64,000 nucleotides of DNA, taken from contig NZ_OAOP01000010.1 in the NCBI RefSeq assembly GCF_900207585.1, positions 1 through 64,000 of the forward strand, given 5' to 3'. A program made the position numbers and the translations under genes. This DNA is from Bacillus oleivorans (lineage in GTDB: Bacteria; Bacillota; Bacilli; Bacillales; JC228). Each line of letters starts with the position of its first letter. Position 1 is the first letter of the stretch. Under the pieces are notes generated by a model, which made no database searches, was not told the DNA's origin, and worked only from the letters and a program-made list of their open reading frames with translations. Shown here in pieces: positions 1-7,987 of this stretch.

Positions 1-96
1 TCTTTGGCATGCCTACTTTTCCATCACTCGCTAGTTTTAAAACAAGGATCATTTCGTATCTAGTAATTTACTTTGTTAGCTTGATGGGCATGGGGC

Positions 97-147
97 AGAC
101 CCCCGGTTCGGTGAAACGTTACCGTATCGGGGGTCTAGCCGCTTTTT
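97..147 (+). terminator. Intrinsic terminator-like hairpin upstream of the IclR gene
   Basis: The arms AGACCCCC (97-104) and GGGGGTCT (129-136) are perfect complements, with an inner CGGT/ACCG pair and a short T-run after them. It probably ends a transcript entering from the left edge. It belongs to a group of GGGTCTG hairpins scattered over the window. Confidence 0.6.
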
Positions 148-230
148 CAGTAAAAATCATGAAAAGTCAGTAAATGGCGATTGACTAAAAGCCATCGCTC
201 AAGTAAAGTGAATATAACGATTTTTGGAAA

Positions 231-259
231 TTGATAATCAATTATCAATAATTGATAAT
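231..259. promoter_or_regulatory. Candidate IclR operator (three alternating half-sites)
   Basis: The octamer TTGATAAT occurs at 231-238, inverted as ATTATCAA at 241-248, and forward again at 252-259. The middle copy can therefore pair with either neighbour. It lies 37 bases before the start of the IclR-type regulator gene, a usual place for autoregulation by this family. Binding by this protein is inferred from position and symmetry only. Confidence 0.5.
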
Positions 260-295
260 ATTTGCAGAAAATTATAGAGAGAGGGGGTCTGCCTC

Positions 296-1027
296 CTGAG
301 TGCGGATAAAATATTTGCGATATTGGATTTATACAGTGAAAAGAAAACGCCTCTATCGGTAGCAGAAATCTCGAAGCTTCTGAATGCTCCGCAAAGCAGT
401 GTATATAGGCACGTCAGATTGCTTAAAGAAAAAGGATATCTAATGGAGACGGATAAAGGTGCTTATAAACTGGGCTATCGATTTATTGAGTTTGCGAATA
501 TTGTTCGAATGGATCATAGTTTATCGACAATCGCGTTGCCTTATATGAAAGCGTTAACACAAGACTTAGGCGAAACTACGATTTTAAGTGTAATCTCTGA
601 TCTGTCAGCTGTTTGTGTAGAAACGGTTCCTTCCCTGCAGCCGATAAAGGTTTCATCGGAGCAGGGTAAAATTGTTCCGATCTATGCCGGAGCCTCTTCA
701 AAGGCTATTTTAGCATTTCAGTCTGAAGCATTAATTGATCAGCTGTTTAGCAGGAAATTAGTCAAAAAATTTACGGAAAAAACATTAGCTACTAAAGAGG
801 AGCTAATCGAAAATTTAGATGATATCCGTGAAAAAGGCTATGCCATTTCTGACAGCGAGATCGATGTCGGGGTCTTTTCTTATGGGTTTCCGATCAGAGA
901 TTCAAAACAAACTGTTTTCGCTTCATTGACTGTATCTGGTCCGACAGATAGAATGCTGCAAAAAAGCGAAACGGAAATCATAGAAAAGTGCCAGCAGGCT
1001 GTAAGAGAAATTGAAAAATTTTTATAA
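296..1027 (+). CDS. IclR family transcriptional regulator
   Basis: An N-terminal winged helix-turn-helix (LSVAEISKLLNAPQSSVYRH) is followed by an IclR effector-binding domain (GASSKAILAF, later GYAISDSEIDVGVFS). IclR proteins sense small metabolites and usually control an adjacent catabolic operon. The first clear start is TTG 323, but it has no ribosome site and would cut off the first helix. The frame stays open upstream to 278 and encodes SADKIFAILDLYSEKK, the expected family N-terminus. I therefore chose CTG 296, about 8 nt after GAGGGGG. This gives 243 aa; the start codon is the main uncertainty. The gene stands 16 bases before the amidohydrolase gene and is probably the cluster-specific regulator. 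Confidence 0.85.
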   Translation: MSADKIFAILDLYSEKKTPLSVAEISKLLNAPQSSVYRHVRLLKEKGYLMETDKGAYKLGYRFIEFANIVRMDHSLSTIALPYMKALTQDLGETTILSVISDLSAVCVETVPSLQPIKVSSEQGKIVPIYAGASSKAILAFQSEALIDQLFSRKLVKKFTEKTLATKEELIENLDDIREKGYAISDSEIDVGVFSYGFPIRDSKQTVFASLTVSGPTDRMLQKSETEIIEKCQQAVREIEKFL

Positions 1028-1043
1028 ATGACGGGAGGATTTT

Positions 1044-2408
1044 ATGACATTTGAAAAGGTCATACGGGGAAAGCTGATTTTAGAAAATGAGATGGTTATG
1101 GGGGAAGTTGGGATTTATAATGGGAAGATTGAAGAAATCAGCAGGGAGACAGGTTCATTAAAATATGAAGAGCTTCTAGACTTTGGCGAACAATATGTAT
1201 TTCCTGGTTTCATTGATGCCCATGTCCATTGCTTCAGTAACCCGAATGAGGGATTTTTATCGACGAGCCGGGCAGCAGCAGCTGGCGGAATTACGACCTT
1301 TGTCGATATGCCGTATGATGTTCCGGATCCTATAACAAATACAGAAAGATTTATGGAAAAGGCGAAACGGGTTGAGAAGGATAGCCTCGTTGATGCAGGA
1401 TTTTGGGCTACCATTACAAAAACAGGCGGGACTGATCAAATCAAGCCTTTAGCCGATGCCGGTGCGATTGCCTTTAAATTATCCACGATTGAAGCGGATC
1501 CTTATCGGTTTCCGAGAATTCCAGACTTTGAGATTCTCAAAGCTATGAAACTTGTAAAAGAAACAGGTCTAAGTATTGGCTTTCATGCAGAGAATGAAGA
1601 AATTATTGCGAACCTCATCAAAGAATACACCGAAGGAAATAAAATTTACCCTCGCGCTCATATGGAGACAAGACCGCCTATTTCTGAAACAAGTGCAGTC
1701 CTTAAGCTTCTTGAATTCGCTTATTGGACAGAGGTTAAACTCCACATCGTCCATGTCAGTCATCCGCGCACGATTGAATTAATTGAAATGTTTAAAAAAC
1801 AAGGTGTCAATGTTACATCAGAAACCTGTTATCCTTATTTGCTTCTAAATGTAAACGCTTTAGATCAATTCGGGCCAAAAGCAAAGAATAATCCTCCGCT
1901 GCGGACTGAGGAAGATGTCAAGGGTTTATGGGATCATCTGCTACATGAAAAAATTGATCTGATTACCTCCGACCATGTGGCCTGGGGGCAGGAACATAAG
2001 AAAATCAGCGAGAATCATATTTTTAAATCCTCCGCAGGGCTGTCAGGACTTGAAATTATGGTACCCCTATTATTTGACCATATGGTTGTAAAAGAAGGAA
2101 TTTCACCACTAAAGCTGGCAAAGTTTCTTTCTCAATATCCGGCAGAAGTTTTCCAAATCCCGAACAAAGGAAAAATCGCCATCGGTAATGATGCAGATTT
2201 TACAGTGATTGACCCAGCTGCATCCTGGGTGATTGATGAAGCCAAATTACGGACAAATGCCAAACTAACTCCGTTTCACGGCACACAAGTTCAAGGGAAA
2301 ATAGCCCAGACGATTGTGAGAGGAACTACCGTATACGATGGAGAACATATAAAGGTAGAACCCGGATATGGAAAATTAGTCAGAGGAGCTGCCTATAAAA
2401 GGGGTTGA
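1044..2408 (+). CDS. Cyclic amidohydrolase (dihydroorotase/allantoinase/hydantoinase family)
   Basis: This 454-aa metal-dependent hydrolase should open a cyclic amide ring. It carries the family's binuclear metal site: HxH at H60/H62 (FIDAHVHC), the probable carboxylated lysine K145 (AIAFKLS), H181 (GFHAEN), H237 in HIVHVSH, and D310 (TSDHVAWG). Length and the C-terminal NPADFTVIDP-like strand (NDADFTVIDP) match allantoinases and dihydropyrimidinases. No pyrimidine or purine catabolism genes lie nearby. The neighbours are a DapA-like lyase, an SDR and a 2-hydroxyacid dehydrogenase, so the substrate is more likely an unidentified cyclic amide or imide. The ribosome site GGGAGG precedes ATG 1044. 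Family is certain; substrate is unknown. Confidence 0.88.
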   Translation: MTFEKVIRGKLILENEMVMGEVGIYNGKIEEISRETGSLKYEELLDFGEQYVFPGFIDAHVHCFSNPNEGFLSTSRAAAAGGITTFVDMPYDVPDPITNTERFMEKAKRVEKDSLVDAGFWATITKTGGTDQIKPLADAGAIAFKLSTIEADPYRFPRIPDFEILKAMKLVKETGLSIGFHAENEEIIANLIKEYTEGNKIYPRAHMETRPPISETSAVLKLLEFAYWTEVKLHIVHVSHPRTIELIEMFKKQGVNVTSETCYPYLLLNVNALDQFGPKAKNNPPLRTEEDVKGLWDHLLHEKIDLITSDHVAWGQEHKKISENHIFKSSAGLSGLEIMVPLLFDHMVVKEGISPLKLAKFLSQYPAEVFQIPNKGKIAIGNDADFTVIDPAASWVIDEAKLRTNAKLTPFHGTQVQGKIAQTIVRGTTVYDGEHIKVEPGYGKLVRGAAYKRG

Positions 2409-2460
2409 CCCCGGTGCTGTAGTGTTTCATTCAAATTTTTTAAATCAGGAGGAATTGAAT

Positions 2461-3351
2461 ATGTTACAAAATGGGATTAGCGTGATTACTCTTACGCCGT
2501 TTGATGATCAAGGAAATCTGGATGAAAAAGGAATTAGAAAATTAACGGATTTCTATATTCAATCTGGTGTCCATGGCATGACGATATTAGGCATAATGGG
2601 TGAGGTACATAAGCTTTCCGATCACGAGCGCCTGCGCGTGATGAATCTTGTCTTGGAGCAAACCAATGGCCGAGCCCCTGTTACGGTTGGCTGTACAGCT
2701 GAAGGGACCAAAATTGCAATAGATTTGGCAAAGGAAGCCGAAAGGGCAGGTGCACAAGCCGTTATGATTGCGGCGCCAAGGAATCTAAATAATGAAGACA
2801 TGCTATTTAAGCATTATACTGAAATTGCGGACAATATTTCGCTTCCGATTGTGATTCAAGATGAACCCGTAACGACTGGTGTGAAAATGTCCCCGCAGTT
2901 TATCGCAAGATTGGGTAATGAAATCGATAATGTTCAATATGTCAAATTGGAAGAAGCGCCTACCACTGTCAAAATCACAAAAATCCTCAACGAAACGGAT
3001 CAATTAAAAATTTATGGCGGACTTGGCGGCATGTATTTCTTTGAAGAACTAGACCGCGGTGCCGCAGGGATTATGACTGGATTTGCATTCCCGGAAGTTT
3101 TAGTTAAAACGTTTGAATTATTTACTAATAATCAAAAAGAAGCGGCTCGAGAGTATTTTTATCAAAACCTGCCATTAATTCGGTTTGAGGCACAGCTTGG
3201 AATTGGCGGAGTCGCGATTAGAAAAGAGACGTTTAAATTAAGAGGCATCATTGACTCGAGCCATGTAAGATTCCCGGGAGCTTCCGTAGATCAAAGAACG
3301 ATGGAAGAATTGCAGGAAATCATTGATTTTGTTGGTCTAACGGTAAAATAA
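2461..3351 (+). CDS. Dihydrodipicolinate synthase/N-acetylneuraminate lyase family protein
   Basis: A 296-aa class I aldolase-type TIM barrel. The Schiff-base lysine is K162 in VQYVKLEE, the expected place. The usual GGTTGE motif reads GIMGEV, and the conserved catalytic tyrosine of the YNxP motif is absent (VIQDEP). It is therefore unlikely to be true DapA and is better read as a lyase or dehydratase on a 2-oxo acid. The frame is open from 2422, but AGGAGG sits just ahead of ATG 2461, which fixes the start. It follows the amidohydrolase by 52 bases and precedes the SDR by 21, so the genes are probably cotranscribed. Confidence 0.85.
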   Translation: MLQNGISVITLTPFDDQGNLDEKGIRKLTDFYIQSGVHGMTILGIMGEVHKLSDHERLRVMNLVLEQTNGRAPVTVGCTAEGTKIAIDLAKEAERAGAQAVMIAAPRNLNNEDMLFKHYTEIADNISLPIVIQDEPVTTGVKMSPQFIARLGNEIDNVQYVKLEEAPTTVKITKILNETDQLKIYGGLGGMYFFEELDRGAAGIMTGFAFPEVLVKTFELFTNNQKEAAREYFYQNLPLIRFEAQLGIGGVAIRKETFKLRGIIDSSHVRFPGASVDQRTMEELQEIIDFVGLTVK

Positions 3352-3372
3352 AACGAATAGGGGGTTGCCGGG

Positions 3373-4161
3373 ATGGATTTAGGCTTAAAGAATAAGGTGG
3401 CTTTTGTTTGTGCATCCAGTAAAGGTCTTGGGAAGGCCAGTGCGTTGGAGCTGGCGAAGGAGGGTGCTCACGTCGTTCTTACCGGACGGGACGAGAAAGA
3501 ATTGCAGGAAACGAAAAAACAATTGCAGTCTCTGACCGAAAGTGAAGTGGAATATGTCGTTTGTGACCTGACCAAAAAAGAAGACATTGAGAACGCCGTC
3601 CGCTATACAATCGAAAAATTTAATCGAATTGATATTTTAATTAATAATTCAGGGGGACCGCCAAGCGGAACATTTGAACAATTTACAGATGAGGACTGGT
3701 ATCAGTCTTTTGAGCTGAATTTATTAAGCTATGTTCGTTGTATCAGAGCAGTCCTGCCGTATATGAAGGAACAGAATTATGGCAAGATTATCAATCTTAC
3801 TTCTACGTCGATTAAACAGCCCATCCCTGGACTTTTATTGTCTAATACATTCAGAACCGGGGTTATGGGCTTGTCCAAAACATTAGCAACCGAGTTAGCT
3901 GGGTTCAATATTCTTGTCAACACCGTGGCTCCTGGCAGAATTTTAACGGATCGGGTTCAAACCTTAGATTCAATCAAAGCCGAAAAAACTGGGATGTCCT
4001 TAGAAGAAGTGCAAAATCATTCAAAGAAAAGCATTCCTCTCGGTCGGTATGGTAAACCTGAAGAATTTGGGGCGGTTGTCGCATTTATTGCGTCGGATAA
4101 GTGCTCTTATGTGACCGGCACGTCGATCATCATCGATGGAGGTATGGTGAAGTCCATTTAA
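3373..4161 (+). CDS. SDR family oxidoreductase with non-canonical active site
   Basis: A 262-aa Rossmann-fold short-chain dehydrogenase. The cofactor loop CASSKGLGKA lies near residues 13-22, the NNSGG motif is present, and the C-terminal VTGTSIIIDGGM is typical. Aligned by eye to FabG, the catalytic YxxxK pair is replaced: tyrosine by serine and lysine by arginine (LSNTFRTGVMGLSK). Related SDRs annotated as FabG-like in bacilli have LSN-x-x-R in this place, so this may be a distinct subclass with a different mechanism, not a dead enzyme. It is the last gene before a strong terminator. The role in the cluster, probably redox of a hydroxy or oxo intermediate, is inferred. Confidence 0.85.
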   Translation: MDLGLKNKVAFVCASSKGLGKASALELAKEGAHVVLTGRDEKELQETKKQLQSLTESEVEYVVCDLTKKEDIENAVRYTIEKFNRIDILINNSGGPPSGTFEQFTDEDWYQSFELNLLSYVRCIRAVLPYMKEQNYGKIINLTSTSIKQPIPGLLLSNTFRTGVMGLSKTLATELAGFNILVNTVAPGRILTDRVQTLDSIKAEKTGMSLEEVQNHSKKSIPLGRYGKPEEFGAVVAFIASDKCSYVTGTSIIIDGGMVKSI

Positions 4162-4167
4162 AATCAG

Positions 4168-4211
4168 AAGGCTCTGGGGAGAGAGACTGGTCACTCCCAG
4201 AGCCTTTTTTT
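4168..4211 (+). terminator. Intrinsic terminator after the SDR gene
   Basis: AAGGCTCTGGG (4168-4178) pairs with CCCAGAGCC (4196-4204), followed by seven T. It lies only 14 bases before the start of the dehydrogenase pseudogene, so readthrough there is probably partial. Confidence 0.85.
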
Positions 4212-4224
4212 GGGGGATTGTTTG

Positions 4225-5183
4225 ATGGAAAGAATTTTATATTTTGACCATTTACCAGATGATTTAAAACAAATCGTTTTAGAAAAAGTGCAGCCAGGTG
4301 TAACGCTGACATTTTGGAGCGACTTGTCGGAGCGGCAAAGAGAACTTGAGCTGCGTCAAACTGATTATTTTATCCTGACAGCTTTTAAAATAGATGAAAA
4401 AATCATACGGCTAGCTGAGAAATTGAAATTTATCCAAAAGGTTGGCATTGGGGTCGATAATATTGATTTGGTTGCAGCGGCAAGTCGGTCGGTCCCTGTC
4501 TCTAATACCCCAGGCGGAAATTCAATTAGTGTCTCGGAAGCTACCATTTTATTTATTCTTGCCCTTTACAGGAGATTAATTGAGATGAACCAAGCAACAA
4601 AAGAGGGCAAGTGGTATTCATGGAATTTCCGGTCTTCTTCCTATGAAATATATGGGAAAACTTATGGGCTGATCGGGATGGGGAACATCGGATATGAAAC
4701 GGCCAAACGGTCGAAAGCCTTTGGAACGAACATTGTATATTATGATAAACGAAGATTATCTTTTGAAAAAGAGAAGGAGATCCATGCTCAGTACGTAAGT
4801 CTTGATCAGCTTTTGCAAGTTTCGGATATTATCAGCGTCCATGTTCCTCTTTTGCCTGAAACTAGGGTTTAATAGGAGCGGAAGAGTTTACCAAAATGAA
4901 AGAGAATGCCATTCTTATCAATGTGGCGCGAGGAGGGGTTGTTAATGAGAGGGATCTATACGAAGCCCTTATTAACAATCGGATTCGTGGGGCCGCGATC
5001 GATGCCTGGGAAACAGAACCCGTTTCACCTGAGAACCCTTTACTGGCATTAGATAACGTCCTTTCAACCCCTCACATTGGCGGCGGAACGGTGGATACGT
5101 TTAAACGTACAATCGAAATTGCGTTTGAAAATATCAATCGCGTGAGGAACGGGGAAGAACCGGAGTATCTTGTTAATCGTTAA
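4225..5183 (+). pseudogene. D-isomer-specific 2-hydroxyacid dehydrogenase, frameshifted
   Basis: Two frames together encode one NAD-dependent 2-hydroxyacid dehydrogenase. The first (ATG 4225 to stop 4870-4872) has the substrate half and the NAD-binding loop GLIGMGNIGYET, and stops after PLLPETR. The second resumes at once as GLIGAEEFTKMKENAILINVARGG and ends at 5183 with the catalytic-histidine segment STPHIGGGTVDT. The break is at GGG 4865-4867, where a fourth G would restore a protein of about 319 aa, the usual family length. Without the repair the first product lacks the catalytic arginine and histidine. It could be a real mutation or a homopolymer sequencing error. Start ATG 4225 follows GGGGG. 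Confidence 0.85.
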
Positions 5184-5218
5184 ATAACCATTTTAATAAT
5201 GTATCGGTATGAGGTTTA

Positions 5219-5395
5219 CGGACACTAGTTCCGTTATTCGTGCAAAAATGAAGGTTTTTCGATTTTTGCGGACATGAGTTCCGTTATTTGGAGTAAATTA
5301 ATGCATTTTCCTATCAAATTTCACTAATAACGGATCTGATGTCCGTTAAATCTTAAAAATCTGCTTTTTTACTAAAATAACGGATTCTATGTCCG
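5219..5395. repeat. Nested palindromic GGACAT/TCCGTTATT element, copy 1
   Basis: Two forward units (5219-5238 and 5269-5289, consensus CGGACATNAGTTCCGTTATT) are followed by two inverted units (5326-5345 and 5375-5395, AATAACGGATTCTATGTCCG). Outer and inner units can pair to form a nested stem. The same layout recurs at 28201-28375 and 52668-52841. The element sits in the non-coding gap between two gene clusters. Confidence 0.8.
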
Positions 5396-5437
5396 TTACA
5401 AGTTAGACAATACGGATATTATCTCCCCAATAGATTA

Positions 5438-5489
5438 GGGTCTGTCCTCAGTATGGTAATGCTTACCGTACCAGGTCAGACCCTTTTTT
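5438..5489 (+). terminator. Intrinsic terminator with GGGTCTG arms
   Basis: GGGTCTG (5438-5444) pairs with CAGACCC (5477-5483). Inside is a second stem, TATGGTAA with TTACCGTA. A run of seven T follows. It is the probable end of transcripts from the dehydrogenase gene, about 250 bases upstream. The rest of the gap to 5651 shows nothing else clear. Confidence 0.75.
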
Positions 5490-5651
5490 AGCTAGCAGCC
5501 AAATACATTTCCCACAACTTAACAAAACATTTACCAATATTTACTTTCTATTTATTCTATCAAAATACTTTCTATCTAAAATGGAATCGTGAAAGAAATA
5601 CTTCAAATGATAGAACTTGTAGGAAAAGCTACAAAAGGGAGGTTGCGAATT

Positions 5652-6347
5652 ATGAATTACATTTGGTTTGATCTTGGCTATACCTTAGTGCACACCAATC
5701 GGGAGGAGCGTTTTCAGTTACTATTAGAAAAATCAGGCATACATAAATCCGCAGATGAAATTGCTCTTGCCTATCATTTAGCAGATAAATATTTTATGAG
5801 GGAGCTCCCTGGCGTATTAGGGAGGCAGTTTCATAAATACGCCGGAGATTATCAGAAATTATTATGCGAGTTTTTAGCAATCAATCCAGAGTCTATTGAA
5901 AAATCAACTGCAGAGACGCCTCAGCAAAGAATGGAGTGGAGAGCCTTCCCTCATACGATTCCTACCTTACAAATATTAAGAGAACGGGGATACGGCATTG
6001 GTCTCATCTCCAATTGGGATCAAACGGCAAAAGATGTATTAGCGCAAACAGGAATTGATTCTTACTTGGATCATAAAATAATTTCTTCTGAGATTCAAAT
6101 TGAAAAACCGGATCAGCAAATTTTTTGGCATGCTTTAGAAAAAGCAGGAGTATCAGCAGCTGAGTCTATTTATATTGGTGATAATTACTACGATGATGTG
6201 GTTGGCAGCAGAAGGGTAGGAATGGAAAGTATATTAATCAATCCATTCGGCAAACAAGGAATTGAAGAAATTGAAGGAGTTCCGATTATAACTAACATTG
6301 GCGAGTTGCTTGAAATACTAGACTTACCATTAAAACCTGTATATTAG
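5652..6347 (+). CDS. HAD family hydrolase
   Basis: A 231-aa haloacid dehalogenase-type phosphatase. Motif I is WFDLGYTLVHT, with nucleophile D7 but glycine where the second aspartate of DxDxT normally lies. Motif II is LISNW, motif III the lysine in IEKPDQQIF, and motif IV YIGDNYYDDVVGSR. The altered motif I resembles the FDLGxxL form known in some HAD phosphatases, so activity is possible. The frame is open from GTG 5589, but AAGGGAGG immediately before ATG 5652 marks the start. It is the first gene of an apparent operon with an RpiR regulator 9 bases downstream, an MBL hydrolase and an Opp transporter. Its substrate is presumably a phosphorylated product of the imported compound (inference). 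Confidence 0.85.
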   Translation: MNYIWFDLGYTLVHTNREERFQLLLEKSGIHKSADEIALAYHLADKYFMRELPGVLGRQFHKYAGDYQKLLCEFLAINPESIEKSTAETPQQRMEWRAFPHTIPTLQILRERGYGIGLISNWDQTAKDVLAQTGIDSYLDHKIISSEIQIEKPDQQIFWHALEKAGVSAAESIYIGDNYYDDVVGSRRVGMESILINPFGKQGIEEIEGVPIITNIGELLEILDLPLKPVY

Positions 6348-6356
6348 AGGATTAAT

Positions 6357-7184
6357 ATGCCAGATATCCATGAACAAATTAAGGAAAAATTTAATACACT
6401 CAGCTCTGCTCAAAAAAACGTGGCGCATTATATTTTTGAAAATATGGAGGAAGCGGTTGTTTCGTCTGCACAAAAGATTGCGGAAAAGTCAAATGTTAGT
6501 GAAGCTACCGTTCACCGTTTTGCTCAAGCATTACAGTTTGAAAATTTTATGGAAATGAAAAAAGAAATGATTCAATTTCTTCATTACAATCGGCGGGCGG
6601 TCAATAATTTGTTGCTGACAACTGCGGCTAAACCAGATTCATGGCTAGAGCAGCACTTTTTACAGGAAGCCGAAAATATTGTGAGTACAAGTAAAGAGAT
6701 TAGTCAAATGGATATCCAGCGAGCCGCAGAGTTACTGCTATCTGCAAGGAGAATTTGGATAGGCGGCTGGCGCATGGGCTTATCGATTACTTCCTTTATG
6801 CAATTCGTGTTGAACTATATGTTAGGAAACTGCTCGATGATTCCACAGGGGGAGGCTGCCGAATATACATCCTATTTTCAGAAGGGGGATCTTGTTTTAC
6901 TCAGTGCTTTCCCGCGTTATGATTCATTAACATTGAAAATTGCCGAGCTTGCAAAAGCTAAAGGAGTTTCCGTGATTGGTTTGACGGATTCCTCCTTATC
7001 TCCGATTTGTAAATTTACAACGATACATTTTTTTGCCAAAACCAAATCTAATAGTTTTTTAGATTCCTATACAGCAGCACTTTCCATCTGTAATGCCATA
7101 ATTAATGAAGTTGCTTACATAGGCGGAGAACGGATTAAATTCAATATTAATCATGTGGAAGAACATTTTGAGAAATTCAAATAG
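6357..7184 (+). CDS. MurR/RpiR family transcriptional regulator (HTH-SIS)
   Basis: A 275-aa protein with an N-terminal RpiR helix-turn-helix (residues about 1-77; AQKIAEKSNVSEATVHRFAQ) and a C-terminal SIS domain (about 105-250; WIGGWRMGLSI, later DLVLLSAFPRYDSLT). SIS domains bind phosphosugars, and such regulators usually control sugar or amino-sugar catabolic operons. Here the gene lies inside an operon of hydrolases and a peptide-type ABC importer, which suggests a glycosylated or phosphorylated substrate, for example a muropeptide or sugar conjugate (inference). Start ATG 6357 follows AGAGG with a short spacer. Confidence 0.9.
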   Translation: MPDIHEQIKEKFNTLSSAQKNVAHYIFENMEEAVVSSAQKIAEKSNVSEATVHRFAQALQFENFMEMKKEMIQFLHYNRRAVNNLLLTTAAKPDSWLEQHFLQEAENIVSTSKEISQMDIQRAAELLLSARRIWIGGWRMGLSITSFMQFVLNYMLGNCSMIPQGEAAEYTSYFQKGDLVLLSAFPRYDSLTLKIAELAKAKGVSVIGLTDSSLSPICKFTTIHFFAKTKSNSFLDSYTAALSICNAIINEVAYIGGERIKFNINHVEEHFEKFK

Positions 7185-7236
7185 AAGACGATAAAATTTG
7201 GAAATCTTACGGTCATTCGAGGGAGGATTGGGATAT

Positions 7237-7971
7237 TTGAAATTAACAACAGTCGGTTATTGGGGAGCTTATGCTGAGAAAAATGAGGCAACTTCCTGTT
7301 ATTTAGTGGAGGAAGAGGATACGAAAATTTTAATCGATTGCGGAAGCGGTGCCCTTTCTAAGCTGCAAAATTATATCGAATTAACAGAATTAGATGCAGT
7401 GTTCATAAGTCATATACATACCGATCATATTGCTGACATCTACAGTTTAGAATTTGCCATGCTCATCCAAACTCAGCTAAAGAACAGAAAAAAGCCGCTG
7501 GATGTTTATATCTATGCGGAAAATTTGGAGACTTTGTCATTCGCATATCCCGATATTGTCCATGTAAAAAAAATAAATCTTGAAGATTCAATCCAGATTG
7601 GGCCATTTACATTGTCCTTTATGGAAAATATTCATGAAATTCCATGCTGTTCGATAAAGGTTTCCAATCAGCAAGGAACAGTGATGGTGTACTCGGCTGA
7701 TACTGGCTATAATGAAAGATTTATCGATTTCTGTAAGGAGGTGAATTTACTTCTCATCGAATGCAGTTTTTTTAAAGCACAAAAGGGTTTCGTAAAAGGA
7801 CATTTGTCAAGCGGTGAAGTTGGAGAAATTATTTCGAAAGCAAATGTTGAGGAAGCTGTCCTGACACATTTCCCGCATTTTGGCCAAGTTGATCAATTGG
7901 TAGAGGAAGTTAAAGCTTTTTGTGATAAAAAGATTTATCGTGCAAAGGAAGGTTTTTCTATCAAAATCTAA
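7237..7971 (+). CDS. MBL-fold metallohydrolase (YhfI-like)
   Basis: A 244-aa metallo-beta-lactamase-fold hydrolase. It has the zinc motif HxHxDH at residues 59-64 (SHIHTDH), an aspartate in SADTGYNE and a late histidine in THFPHFGQ. The N-terminus (LTTVGYWGAYAEKNEATSCYL) and length resemble Bacillus subtilis YhfI, an RNase Z-like protein of unclear function. The frame is open from TTG 7198, but GAGGGAGG at 7218-7225 points to TTG 7237. It sits directly before the importer genes. Its in-operon role, perhaps opening a lactone or hydrolysing a phosphodiester, is a guess. Confidence 0.82.
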   Translation: MKLTTVGYWGAYAEKNEATSCYLVEEEDTKILIDCGSGALSKLQNYIELTELDAVFISHIHTDHIADIYSLEFAMLIQTQLKNRKKPLDVYIYAENLETLSFAYPDIVHVKKINLEDSIQIGPFTLSFMENIHEIPCCSIKVSNQQGTVMVYSADTGYNERFIDFCKEVNLLLIECSFFKAQKGFVKGHLSSGEVGEIISKANVEEAVLTHFPHFGQVDQLVEEVKAFCDKKIYRAKEGFSIKI

Positions 7972-7987
7972 TTCGGAGGAATTGAAC

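Noticed and set aside
1-63. End of a coding region at the left edge
   Set aside because: A frame is open to the stop at 61-63, but 20 codons are too few to identify and no pattern was recognised.
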